Assembly: GCA_023525975.1 (NCBI GenBank) | Contig: CM042035.1 | Span: 34,997,001 to 35,061,000, forward strand | Source of the DNA: Smallanthus sonchifolius | Lineage: Eukaryota > Streptophyta > Magnoliopsida > Asterales > Asteraceae | Direction: 5' to 3' | Length of the DNA: 64,000 bases | Shown here: positions 44,229 through 55,268 of the stretch, in pieces | Layout: every line of letters begins with the position of its first letter | Numbering within the stretch: the first letter of the stretch is position 1 | Program-made: the position numbers and the translations under genes | The notes under the pieces: model-generated | Told to the model about the DNA's origin: nothing | Seen by the model: only the letters and a program-made list of their open reading frames with translations | Databases searched by the model: none

Positions 44229-45491
44229 TTGATTTACTTTCCCATTTATACCAAGATGATCCGGATTTCCAAAACTCCTTTCCAAGACTTTAATTGCAAA
44301 GAGGGGTTCTTATTCAAGGGAAGTCGTTTGTGTGTTCTGAGATCATCGTTCAGAGAAGCTATTATCTTGGAATATCACCAAGGTGGTTTGTCGGGACATT
44401 CCGGACGCGATAAAACCGTCGCACTCGTCCATGACCGATTCTATTGGCTCAAGTTGAATAAAGACGTTACTCGGGTGCTAAAGTGTTGTCGGATTTGTCA
44501 TGTGGCCAAGACTCATAACACCAGCCAAGGGCTCTATACACTGTTACCAGTTCCAAACAGGCATTGGGAAGATGTTAGTGTTGAATTTGTCTTGGGGTTA
44601 CAACGAACTCAACGGATGAAAGACTCAATAATGGTGGTGGTTTATCGTTTTTCCAAAATGGCACATTTTGTTCCTTGCGCAAAAACGTTCGATGCTTCTC
44701 AAGTCGCACGACTCTATTTTGCAGAAATAGTAAGGCTTCATGGTGTTCCTAAAATCATTACGTCCGACCGTGACGTCAAGTTTGTAAGCCATTTTTGGAG
44801 GACGCTTTGGAAGCGCATGGGATCAAAGTTACAGTTTAGTAGTTCCCATCTCCCACAATCTGACGGACAAACTGAGGTCACAAATCGCATCTTGGGAAAT
44901 TTATTGTGTAGTCTTGTTGGTAATACCCCAAAACAGTGGGATTTCGCCTTGCCACAAGCTGAATTTGCTTATAACCGGTCTAATCACGCGTCGACCGGGA
45001 GAAGTCCGTTCTTTGTAGTTTATGGCAGGAACCCGTTCACTCCTATTGATCTTGCACCAATACATGATTCTCAATCTTTTAGTACCGACAGGGATGAGCG
45101 AGCATGACAGATTAAGGAGCTCCATCAACGTGTACGAGATCAAATAGTTAAACAAAATTTGCAGTACCTAACTCGTGCTAACCAGCATCGGCGTCAAGTG
45201 GTTTTTAAGGAAGGAGACCTTGTCTGGAATCACCTACGCCGAGAACGCTTCCCACAGGGGCGTTTTGGCAAGTTACATCCACGCGCAGATGGTCCTTTTC
45301 TTGTTTTGCAAAGGATCAATGATAATGCTTACAAGATTGATTTGTCGGGCCATTATAATGTTTCAGCGACTTTTAATGTTGCGGATGAGGATGATGTTGA
45401 CTCGAGGACGATTCCTTTTCAAGTGGGGGAGAATGATGTCGAGTTAGTCCCGGAACGCGACCCGTTGCAAGAGCATAGCGCGCGTGATTAA
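44229..45491 (+). pseudogene. Integrase of element F
   Basis: A largely open 292-residue segment holds the HHCC zinc-binding region (YHQGGLSGHSGRDKT, CCRICHVAK) and the rve core (VVVYRFSKMAHFV, ITSDRDVKFVSHFW, SSHLPQSDGQTEVTN). At the first core position, usually D in VVVDRFSKM, a tyrosine codon is present. The stop at 45105 is followed in another frame by the GPY-like end (RFGKLHPRADGPFLVL) and a short acidic tail to 45491 that overlaps the 3' LTR start. No chromodomain is obvious. Confidence 0.87.
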
Positions 45492-45732
45492 ACCCGACCA
45501 AAAGAACCCGATTAAGCTATTTTAATTTCCGTATTTAGTTATTTGTTTTCGTTTCCTAGAATGGTGGACTTTTAGTTGGTTATGTTTATCTTCTGTTTTG
45601 GCTTGTTTAAAACCTTGTAATCGAGTTCTATTTTTTTCTCAGTTATTGAATTTGATTAAAGTTATCAACTTGGAGGGTTTCTCCAATTTTCTAGGTCGTG
45701 GATTAGCGACCCAATTTCGGCAGCCGGTTTCA
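45434..45732 (+). repeat. 3' LTR of element F (299 bp)
   Basis: It starts TGATGTCGAG after GTGGGGGAGAA and ends GCCGGTTTCA before the TAAAC TSD. Confidence 0.95.
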
Positions 45733-45737
45733 TAAAC

Positions 45738-47861
45738 CCGTGTGTATAAATCTAGAACAAATATACATACAAATAAAAAAAAAATCTCATTCATTATATA
45801 TATATATATATAAACATGTGTAAACCCAAATATCTTTACAAATTAGAAAAAAAAAACGTATACACAAATCAGAAAAAACCTATTATAAATCAAACTAAAA
45901 GAACAATATCAAACCCTTACTTGTATAAAAACAAAATACACATGTGTAAAGGTGAAGAATTAGCCAGATTCATCCAATTGACCAACATTGACTTGAAAAG
46001 AAGCGTGATCCTCTGAAGTAATCAACTTGTTCGTAGTAAAGCTGCATAAAAAATAAGAACAGTTATGTAAATTTATTTAACTTCATAGACTATTTTCTGG
46101 TATATCACTCCCTGTATGTATATTATATGTATTTTTTAACTTAATAAGGTTATATGATCCTACAAATGAAAAATTGTCTTACACATTCAATCATTAAGTA
46201 GATGAGTTAAATAAATACACATAAAATACACGTGTAAAACCAGTTAAAACTTGTATAAAAGAATGTTGAACCCTTGAAAACTAATTTTTAACTCTCTCTA
46301 GGTCTGTGTACACTTGTGTAAAACCAGTTTATACTATTCATTTTATACTTGTGTAAAATCAATTTACACTTGTGTAAATTCAAATAACCAATTCATTAGT
46401 AAAACAAAAACAAGATATCACACACAGATTAGAACTCACATCAGATTATATCAATTTACATTTTATTGTTATTTGCTGGAAACATAATTTATTCATAAGC
46501 TCAATTAATGAATAAAATATCTATAAAAAAACATAGTAGTAAGCTATTTTTAAATAAAAGAATGTTAAACCCTTGAAAACTATTTTTTAACTTTCTCCAA
46601 GCATGTGTACACTTATGTAAAATCAGTTTACACTTGTGTAAAACTAGTTTACACTTGTGTAAATTGTTATTTGCATAGTTGACCTCAGTCACAATAGTCT
46701 GAATTTTACAAGCTAAGAGATACAAGAAATATGTATGTAGTGATGTTGAAAAATAAGATCCACATGAAACACTTACGGTTGGACCACCTGCATTTATTTT
46801 TTCAGATCCATGATATACAAATCTCTAAAATAATACTACATAAAATGAATCTATGATATACAAAATTCTAAAATGAATCGAATGAATTGCATAAAAAAAT
46901 GATACAGATTAAAAAACCCTAAAATAATACTAATAAACAAAGTTCCACCCAAAAAGAAAATCAATACAAATTAAAAAAAACCCTAAAATCATAGAAGTTC
47001 AGCAAACTTTATGAATATGTGTAAAACCCACATTCAAAATTTAAAATTGTAGAAAATTCTTAATGAGGAATTTCAAATTCATTTTGAACCAGTGAAATCC
47101 TTTTTGAACAACTTTATTTTTAAACATTATACACTCAATTATTATTTAAACATTTTTTTGTTAAGATCATAACAAACTGAAACAACACTTATGGAATTGA
47201 TTTAAATTATTTATTATCAATTACAAAAAGAATTAATTTTACCTTCAAAGTAGAGTCCTTGCTCTCAACAGACCAGCTGCACAAAAAGATGCGACATGTC
47301 AAAAAATAAAATAATATTTATTATAATTTTCGTAAAAATGCAAAACTAAAATAAAAATTAAACCTTATATGATAAGCATGCCCCCAAGTAACAAACTTCC
47401 CAATAGTTCCATTCTAACAAAGATTAAATCAAAAGGATACCCACGAATCATCAACAGCAAATGCAATCTCTGGGTTATACTCAAACTATGAAACCAAGAT
47501 ATGAACCTTCAAATAAAAATACGAACCCGCCACCGCCACCGGCAAACCAAATCGAAGCCGGAGCAAACCAAATCTGAACTTGAATAGAACAATAGTCTCC
47601 TCGCCGGAGCAAATGAAAGCTGCAACCATCATCTAAAAACCAAATGGAAGCCGGAGCAAACCAGATATGAACTTGAATACAAACTTAAAATGACCAGATT
47701 TGATGAATCATAATTTTAAAACCGATGAAGAAACTCAAATCAAGTTGTTTCTGATAATTCTCTATTGCTAAATCGGGTCGCCGCTATTGATGTACAACCG
47801 CCACTACATGACCTTCGTTGATGAGGCTGAAACCACAAGTAGACACCATTGATGGATCTTG
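45738..47861. other. Interior of the TIR element
   Basis: AT-rich and without supported coding. It contains several near-palindromic TTTACACTTGTGTAAA-type units (notably 46300-46390 and 46600-46665), a TA run near 45800, and a region before the right TIR with plant-gene-like codons (47500-47860) but no usable ORF. Confidence 0.6.
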
Positions 47862-48092
47862 TTCTTTTAGATAACGAGATTTGAGAAGGCGAGCAAATGA
47901 GTGAGAGAGAGAGAGAGCGAGGAGGTTGCTAATGAACGTGGTAAATGAGATGCAGACAAAAGAGATGCAGGGTTTAGAGAGAAAGTGTGTAAATGACAAA
48001 ATTGACCCTGAAGTTTAAAATTAAATCAAAGAAGGAGAAATCTAATGTGTGGTCCATAATAAGTTTAAGAGTTTTCACAACAATTTAGGGTT
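47862..48092 (-). repeat. Right terminal inverted repeat
   Basis: The reverse complement reads AAACCCTAAATTGTTGTG, then ACTCTTAAACTTATTATGG and on to ATCTAAAAGAAC. It is a few bases longer at the outer end than the left arm. Confidence 0.85.
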
Positions 48093-49567
48093 TACAAATT
48101 ATATATATATATATATACACTATGTTAGTGACCCTTGTACTACACGAGTTTAATATAGGAAACGATGTCAAGTAAAAAATAATGTTCATAATACGATCTA
48201 ATAGACCGGTTGAATACCGGATACAAAGTGAAGTAAAAAAGATAATCATAATATTGTTTTAGGTTACAAAGTGAAGTAAAAACGAATATCAACTTGCAAC
48301 TAACCCTTGAAGGATTTTACTGAATTCATCAAAAGGAAACATTTTCTTTCTAGAAAAGTTTCCTGCAAAAGGATTTTTAAATTTTAAATATGAGAAAGAT
48401 TGCAACTTGTAACTAACCCTTGAAGGATTTTACTTAATTCATCAAAAGGAAACATTTTCTTTCCGGTTAATACATGGTTGCAAAGATAAAGCTCACACAA
48501 ATGTTTATTCCCATTGCAAAAATAGGAATAATAACAGATTTGTATCCCAAAGCAAGCTCGAAAATAATATTGGTTGTAGCTCCGGTCCTACATGAATCAG
48601 TAAATTTATTCTATAATTCAAATCAAGAACTCAGATGCCGCTACGGATGGTCGGATGGATTTTTCATGGAGATTTCAATGCAGATTTTCCCCTTTTCCTC
48701 ATTGATCAAACATATTCTTCTGTTAGGAAAATGAAAAAACACACACATACGCACAAAACCGAGATAGTTAGCATATAGTGCTGTAAATTGAGACTCGCTA
48801 ACCATGTTCTTAAAAAAAATCAAATTAAACGATTTCCTAAATTAGATAAAAAAGAAAGATGCATTAAATTAAGGAAGATCAAAATTGAAGAGTGTTGAAT
48901 TTACCTTAAGAAGAACACAAAATCAAGTTCTTCAATCACAGCTTATTCTTTGACTTGTTTTTCTGTGTAAAAAATTCCAAATAAATACAAATAGAAAAAC
49001 ATTTCAGTGACAATCATCAATTAAGATTCTAAGGTTACAAAACCTCAATAAGTATAGCCAAATACAATGTAATTGCCCAAACTATTAAAAAGGGAACTCT
49101 CGGAACTACTATTTTTTTATTTTTAAACACAGCTTTAGAAATTTAGTATCCAAATAATCATCTACCAACCTAGATTTTCAAAAATATAGTGCAAAAAGTG
49201 AAGAACATCAGCAATCCTAGTAGCATGTATACGTATTTTTACTTAATAGTTACTACTTATTAATTAAAGTTAGTTTTTTTTCTATTTTATATAAAAGAAA
49301 AAAAGTTACTATTATTATGATATGAGATGGGAAGAATATAATGTTTTATTATTAAGTTGGAAAATAAATTTTACTTCTTCATAAATTTCTATTTAAATGA
49401 TAAATACACTAAATTTTTAACACGATGGAAATAATAATAACTCCAAACTCCAAAATTTAATAAAAGAGAAGTTTCAAATTATTTTATATAAGAAAATAGG
49501 TATAGTAGGAGACAAAAGGTCTATGAGAATAGTAAATGGATATAAGTGATATTTTGGGGGGAAAATT
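48093..49567. other. Spacer between the TIR element and Sirevirus E
   Basis: No supported gene. A ~61 bp direct repeat occurs at 48290-48350 and 48402-48463 (shared TAACCCTTGAAGGATTTTAC and AAAGGAAACATTTTCTTTC). A GATACAAAGTGAAGTAAAAA motif also repeats near 48219 and 48262. The rest is AT-rich. Confidence 0.55.
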
Positions 49568-49674
49568 TGTTAGGACATAGTTTGTAATGACAAAATCTTT
49601 GTAATAGTTTAGATCTAATGTTTTTATGTTTTTGTTATGTATAATATTCTAAGTGTTTATGCAAGTTATGCTAG

Positions 49675-49811
49675 AGGCGAACTTAACAGCGAACTTGTTA
49701 AGTTCGCCTAGTCTTACAGAGGCGAACTTGTTAAGTTCGCTTAAGTTTATCTGAGGCGAACTTGTTAAGTTCGCTTAGTCTGTTAGAGGCGAACTTCTTA
49801 AGTTCGCCTAA
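49675..49811 (+). repeat. U3 palindrome array in LTR E
   Basis: Four units of GCGAACTTxxTAAGTTCGC type, plus an extra half unit at the first one. The last carries CTTCTTAAG at its centre. The array ends ~15 bp before the TATA box. Confidence 0.92.
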
Positions 49812-49826
49812 TACAGGTCAGATGTC

Positions 49827-49836
49827 TATAAATAGT
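49827..49836 (+). promoter_or_regulatory. TATA box of LTR E
   Basis: CTATAAATAG follows the palindrome array. Equivalent TATA-like boxes follow the arrays in LTRs A, B and C. Confidence 0.75.
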
Positions 49837-50061
49837 GTTTACAGAGTCAGTTTGAGTAGAGAATCAGAAAAACGAACAGAGTTGAACGATTGAGTCTGTA
49901 AAATCAATTGAGAATTGGAATACAAGTGTGAATGTTATTTACTTGATTGTCTCTATTGTCTTTTGTGTATGCAATCGTTGATTCGTTGGATTCCGCACTT
50001 CGAGTTAACGACACGTCTTATCACGAGAACGATCCGTAGAAGTGCCATGAGGACCTACAAG

Positions 50062-50073
50062 TGGTATCAGAGA
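50062..50073 (+). promoter_or_regulatory. Primer-binding site of element E
   Basis: TGGTATCAGAG follows the LTR after AG. It is the tRNA-Met type. Confidence 0.9.
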
Positions 50074-50589
50074 TTTTGCTTGTGATTCTTGGTGATTCTA
50101 GACGGTTTTGTATGCAAATTGACAAGAAATTTTCATTTCCATGGAGTTTTCAAGCTCAATTGGTTCTGATTTGGTGTTTTTGAAGAGGATTTTGAATAAA
50201 TTGATCCGACAGAAATATTATAATTGAGAAATTACACAATCCTATGGTTTGATTTTGACTAATTCCTATAAATCAGTGAATTATGGAGTTTTATGTTGAT
50301 TTTTGGTTCGCGGTTTCTGGACTGAACTGTTCTTGATTTTGATTTTGCTGAAGCAAGCGAACTTGTTGATTTGGTGTGCAGGCGAACTTAGCAGGCGAAC
50401 TTGTCAAGTTCGCTTCTCACAAATTAAGCGAACTTAATTTTAGGCGAACTTAATCAGATTTTCTGGATTCTGGTTAAGCGAATTTATTAAGTTCGCTTCA
50501 TATTAACTTCGCTTGGGTATCACAGAAGCGAACTTATTATCTTCGCCTAAGGGTAGTGGGTGTTCAACACTTGGAAATTTTTCAGGAAA
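50074..50589 (+). other. Leader of element E with palindromic units
   Basis: Untranslated leader. A cluster of GCGAACTT/AAGTTCGC full and half units spans 50350-50550. Just before the gag ATG the sequence GGAAATTTTTCAG ends at ~50585 and resembles a 3' splice site. Confidence 0.75.
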
Positions 50590-52198
50590 ATGGCAAATAT
50601 GGTACAAGTAACGAATATGTTCAATTATGATAATGAGATTGGTGCATCTCAAAAACCGCCGAAGTTGTTGAATCTTGCTGATTATTCTAATTGGAAAGAT
50701 AGGTTTGATCAGTTCGTATCTTTTACCGATACCAGTCTCTGGATTCCTATTTTAAAAGGTTATACGCATCCGACATATTCGTGGATGGGAAAGGATGATG
50801 TTCCAAAGCCAGTGTCAGCGTTAACTACTAAAGAAAAGTTGCTGTTTGATAGGGAAAAGAAAGCGATGGCAAGTATTTCGATGTCTCTTCCGAAGGAAAT
50901 ATATCACAGTTTTAAACAATTCAAGTCTTCTCAACAACTGTGGGAAGCATTACAGAAAAGATGTGAAGGTAGTTTGGATGTAAAGAAGAGTAGAAAAGAG
51001 CTACTGAAGAAGCAATTCTTGGTCTTCAAACATTTTCAAAATGAATCCTTGATGATCTTGCTACCAGATTCTATCATCTGCTTAGTGAACTGTCGAGTGC
51101 TTCTGTGGTGTATGAGACTGGAGAAATTAATGATAAGTTCTTGGAGGCATTACCATCAAAATTTGATGTGTATACGGTTTTGATAAAAGAAAATATCAAG
51201 TACAAAACCATGTCTCTTGAAGAAGTTCTTGGGAAGATTCAATCGCATGACCTGAATATGAAGAAGAAAGAGACTAACATGGAGCATATCCAGGATCCTT
51301 CAATGTATTTTGCCAAGACTTCTGGTAAAACTAGTAAAGGAGTTACATTCTTTTCTGGCGATGCTCAAGATTCTTCTAATGATCAGTGTTCTGGAGTTCC
51401 TATTCATTCTGGTCATTCTAGTCATTCTGGATTTTCTGCGACAACGACTTCTACATCTTCTGGATCACATATAAATCAAAAGGTTGCTAATGATTATCTA
51501 GCTATGTTTTCCTCATTCATGGCTTCGTATGAGAATTTTATTGGAGGGAAAATTCATGATCTTGATGTTATTGAAGAAGATTTCAGACAGATTGACCCTG
51601 TTGATCTGGAAGAAATGAATATCCAATGGAATATGGCCATGTTGATGCGTCAACCAAAGGATTTCTTGAAGAAAACTGGCAGAAAGTATATTGGGTCAAA
51701 TAATCGATCACGCATGGGATTTGATAAAACCAAAGTGCGTTGTTATAACTGTCAAGAGTATGGTCACTTTGCTAAAGAGTGTGTGAAGCAAAAGGTTGAG
51801 TTTGATTCTCAGAAGAAGCAGAATAATTTTCAGAATAATCGTAATCAGTCACATGGTTCATCTGGAAATTTAAATCATGCATCTGCATCATCGGCATTGG
51901 TTGCACAGAACGATGCAAACTATGATTGGGGTATTCATCTGGAAGATTTAGTGGGTGCTGTAAATCAAGCCTTTGTAGCAGAAATTCATTCTGAAAAATC
52001 AGAAGAGGTGATTGATGATGACAGTTCGAGTGATGGTTCAAATGATGGTGAAAGTGTGCAGATTGTTGATGAAGAGAAAGAACAAGTGCAAAATATTGAT
52101 TCTGATGTTGCATCAGGTGTTGCTGACAATGATATTGTTCTAACACAAAATGCTTCAGATGGTGCTGATTCAGAAAATATTTCCATTGCCAAAGTTTT
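50590..52198 (+). pseudogene. Sirevirus-like gag, N-terminal part
   Basis: ATG at 50590 (MANMVQVTNMFNYD) starts a copia gag of the long Sirevirus type (LADYSNWKDRFDQFVSF, LWIPILKGY, ALQKRCEGSLDVKKSRKELL). A frameshift near 51050 moves it to another frame (KTMSLEEVLGKIQSHDLNM). A zinc knuckle, CYNCQEYGHFAKEC, lies at ~51740 and an acidic serine/aspartate-rich region follows. Gypsy J interrupts the frame at 52199; gag resumes after 57132. Confidence 0.9.
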
Positions 52199-52685
52199 TG
52201 AAACATCCTAAAAATAAAAGGACAGTTAAAATGATGAAATAAATAAACGAGGCATGTCGGGTCGGGTCGGATGGGTTGGCGGGCTGGAAGGGGAGCCTCC
52301 CCTATAAATAACTTAGACCTCCACCATTTCTCTCATTTGCAACTTCTAGAGAGAGAAACCATAGAGAGAGAAAGTTGGCGGATCGACCCGAGATATGAGA
52401 AGTGTGTTGCTCCAGAGCTCGTGAGAAGAACCTCTGGATCAGAAACTCGATTCAGGTAACGATCGGGCCTAAATCTGAGTTTTTTTGTTCGCTTTTTGGG
52501 TTTTTCGGGTTTTGGGTGAAAAGGTAACGTTTTTACGGATAAAATTGAAAGATAAACATAGATTTGAGTTCCTTAATGGAAAGCAAACGTTTTGAATGTA
52601 AACAGGTTCGGGATCTTGACGTGATTAGACCTGAATGCGAAAGTTAGGGTTTTGCGAAGAAACAGATCGTGCGTACTTATCAAGT
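52199..52685 (+). repeat. Truncated 5' LTR of element J
   Basis: It matches the first ~400 bp of the 3' LTR with small differences and an extra ~100 bp near the start (52250-52350). It ends inside the first palindromic unit (GCGTACTTATCAAGT), where RT coding begins. Confidence 0.9.
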
Positions 52686-55228
52686 TGAATAAACGTACGG
52701 TGAAGAACAAGTACCCTTTACCAAGGATCGACGACCTGTTCAATCAATTGCACGGCGCAAGTTGGTTCTAAAAAATCGACCTTCGGTCCGGGTACCATCA
52801 GTTGAAGGTGAGGGAAGAAGACATACCGAAAACTGCATTTCGCACGCGTTATGGACATTTCGAGTTCCGCGTAATGTCTTTCGGATTGACGAACGCCCCC
52901 GCAGCGTTCATGGATTTGATGAATAGGGTTTGTCGACCAATGTTGGATCGATCGGTAATCGTGTTCATCGATGATATCCTCATCTACTCCAAGAAGTAGG
53001 GTGATCACGCGTGTCACTTGAAGGAAGTATTGGAAGCTCTGAAAAAGGAAAAGTTGTATGCTAAGTTCTCCAAATGCGCGTTCTGGCTTAGGGAAGTCCA
53101 ATTCCTAGGTCACGTAATTAACTAGAACAGCATTATGGTTGACCCAGCAAAGATAGTGACGTTAAGGGAATGGAATATTCCTAAGACGCCAACTGAAATC
53201 CGCAGTTTCTTGGGATTGGCAGGCTACTATCGGAGATTTATCCAGGATTTCTTGAAAATAGCTTCGCCGTTGACAAAGCTGACTCGGAAAGAGGTAAAGT
53301 ACGAATGGGGTTCGACCCAGGATGAGGCGTTTAAGAAATTGAAGGAGAAGCTAACCCAAGCTCCAGTCTTGGCCCTTCCCGAGGGCAATGAAGACTTGGT
53401 GGTATACTCTGACGCATCGGGTCAGGGATTGGGATGCGTATTGATGCAACGCGGGAGAGTGATCGCGTATACGTCACGACAGTTGAAGATTCACGAAGCT
53501 AATTATCCGACTCACGATATGGAACTTGCTGCTGTCGTATTTGCATTGAAAATATGGAGGCACTACCTTTATGGGGTGAAGTTTACTATTTACTCCGACC
53601 ACAAAAGTTTGAAGTACTTCTTCGAACAAAGGGAACTTAATATGACGCAGAGACGATGGTTGGAACTATTGAAAGACTATGAATGTGAAATAATATACCA
53701 TCTTGGAAAAGCAAACGTGGTGGCTGATGCTCTAAGCCGAAAGGATGTGCCTACTCCTATTAGAGTGGAAGCTTGCCAGTTGGTGGTAACATCGGATGTG
53801 ATGATGGAAATTGAAAAGGCTCAAGATGAGGCACTTAAAGAAGAAAACATAAAGAAGGAAAGGATGGTTGGCCAACAAGACAAGTTGCAATATAACACCC
53901 TTGGTGTTAGGACACGTTTTGGACGGGTATGGATACCTATGGGTGGCGAGCTTAGAACCAAAATCTTGGATGAGGCTCATAAGTCTCGGTACTCTATCCA
54001 TCCTGGTACCAATAAAATGTACCAAGATCTAAGGAAGGAATACTGGTGGCCTGGAATGAAACACGAAGTGACAAAGTACGTAAGCAAGTGCTTGACTTGC
54101 TCACAAGTAAAGGCCGAACACCAGAAACCGTATGGAAAGATTCAACCACTTGATATACCGGAGTGGAAGTGGGAACACATTACCATGGACTTCATAACCA
54201 AGCTACATCGCACAGCTAAAGGTCATGACACCAATTGGGTAATTGTGGACCGTTTAACGAAGAGTGCTCATTTCCTACCTATTCGCGAGACGTTCTCGTC
54301 GGAAAGGTTAGCGGAAGTATTTATTAACGAAGTAGTAGCACGACATGAGATGCCTTTGACGATCGTATCTGACCGGGACACACGATTCACATCGAGGTTC
54401 TAGAAAAGATTTCACGAGGCGATGGGCACGAGGCTCAATGTTAGCACGGCATACCACCCACAAACAGATGGTTAGTCCGAAAAGACCATTCAGACATTGG
54501 AGAATATGCTTCGTGCTTGTATTATCGATTTCGGCAGCAGTTGGGACAGTCATCTGCAGTTAGCCGAATTCTCCTACAACAATAGTCATCACACGACGAT
54601 AGGCATGCCGCCTTACTAAATGTTGTATGGGAGAAGATGCAGGACCCCGGTTTGTTGGGGTGAGATTGGACAGAAGGAATTAGGAAGTCTTGAAGTCGTA
54701 AGAGAAACATCGAAAAGGTTTGATCAAATCAAAGCACGAATGAAGGCCGCACAAGATCGCCAGAAGTCCTATGCGGATAAACGAAGAATGCCTATTGAGT
54801 TTGATGTTGGGGATAGAGTAATGTTGAAAGTGTCACCCTGGAAGGGAATAATACGATTCAGGAAGAGAGGAAAGTTAAGTCCGAGGTTCGTCGGACCATT
54901 CAGGATAATGGCATGGGTTGGTGAGGTCGCTTATCGGTTAGAGTTTCCTGATGAGTTGAGTGGGATTCATCCTACCTTCCATGTATCACACTTGCGAAAG
55001 TGTTTGGCGGATGAATCAGCTCACGTACGACTTACTGACATCGAGGTCGACAACAGCCTTAATTACATCGAAGAACTCGTGGCCATCTTAGACAAGAAGG
55101 CGAAGCGTTTGCGTAATAAGATTATCCAATTGGTTAAAGTCCAATGGAAACATTGAAAGGGATCGGAAGCCACATGGGAAACGGAGAAGGAAATGAGGGA
55201 GTCGTACCCTCATCTATTTGACTTATGA
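52686..55228 (+). pseudogene. Pol of element J (RT, RNase H, integrase, chromodomain-like end)
   Basis: One frame begins in RT (VKNKYPLPRIDDLFNQL) and continues through TRYGHFEFRVMSFGLTNAP, FIDDILIYS, RNase H (SDASGQGLGCVLMQ, SDHKSLKYFFEQREL), a zinc-binding segment (HPGTNKMYQDL, CLTCSQVKAEH), integrase (DRDTRFTSRF, AYHPQTDG) and the GPY/chromodomain-like C-terminus (KLSPRFVGPFRIM, IEVDNSLNYIEEL) to 55228. In-frame stops occur near 52769, 52997, 53123, 54401, 54472, 54617 and 55154, mostly of types explained by C-to-T or G-to-A change. Without protease, gag or PBS it cannot act alone. Confidence 0.92.
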
Positions 55229-55268
55229 TAAGTTTCGGGGACGAAACCTATTGTAAGAGGGGTAGACT

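Larger units (their letters stand above)
40733..45732 (+). mobile_element. Complete small Ty3/gypsy chromovirus F (5.0 kb)
   Basis: LTRs at 40733-41046 and 45434-45732 both start TGATGTCGAGTTAG and end GGCAGCCGGTTTCA. A perfect TAAAC TSD flanks the element (40728-40732, 45733-45737). A tRNA-Met-type PBS and a GTGGGGGAGAA purine tract are present. The LTRs differ at about 15 positions by eye plus a 16 bp indel, so the insertion is not recent. The RT motif YFDDIL and the integrase end (SATFNVAD) suggest a small-LTR chromovirus such as Reina. It sits inside the TIR element. Confidence 0.95.
40299..48092. mobile_element. DNA element with ~220 bp terminal inverted repeats (MULE-like)
   Basis: The left arm 40299-40516 and the right arm ~47862-48092 are inverted copies. 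Shared blocks include TTGTGAAAACCCTTAAACTT, GGACCACACATTAG, CAATTTTGTCATTTACA, GCATCTCTTTTGTCT and TTTGCTCGCCTTCTCAAATC. Both outer ends sit in TA repeats, which hides the TSD. Without gypsy F the element is ~2.8 kb. No transposase ORF remains, so it is non-autonomous. Long TIRs suggest Mutator-like origin, by inference. A partial second copy of the TIR start lies at 40520-40580. Confidence 0.8.
49568..50059 (+). repeat. 5' LTR of element E (492 bp)
   Basis: It starts TGTTAGGACATAG and ends GGACCTACA. Palindromic units span ~49675-49811 and a clean TATA box, CTATAAATAG, lies at ~49827. A transcription start is expected ~30 bp further on. It matches LTR A in ends and organisation. Confidence 0.93.

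Noticed and set aside
48474..48734. 86-codon ORF in the spacer before element E
   Set aside because: No recognisable domain, no promoter or splice context, and AT-rich surroundings; I cannot support it as a gene.
49550..49567. Purine tract (TTTTGGGGGGAAAA) before LTR E as evidence of a preceding tandem element
   Set aside because: It differs from the family's AAGGGGGAGTC tract and no related tail precedes it, so it is probably chance.
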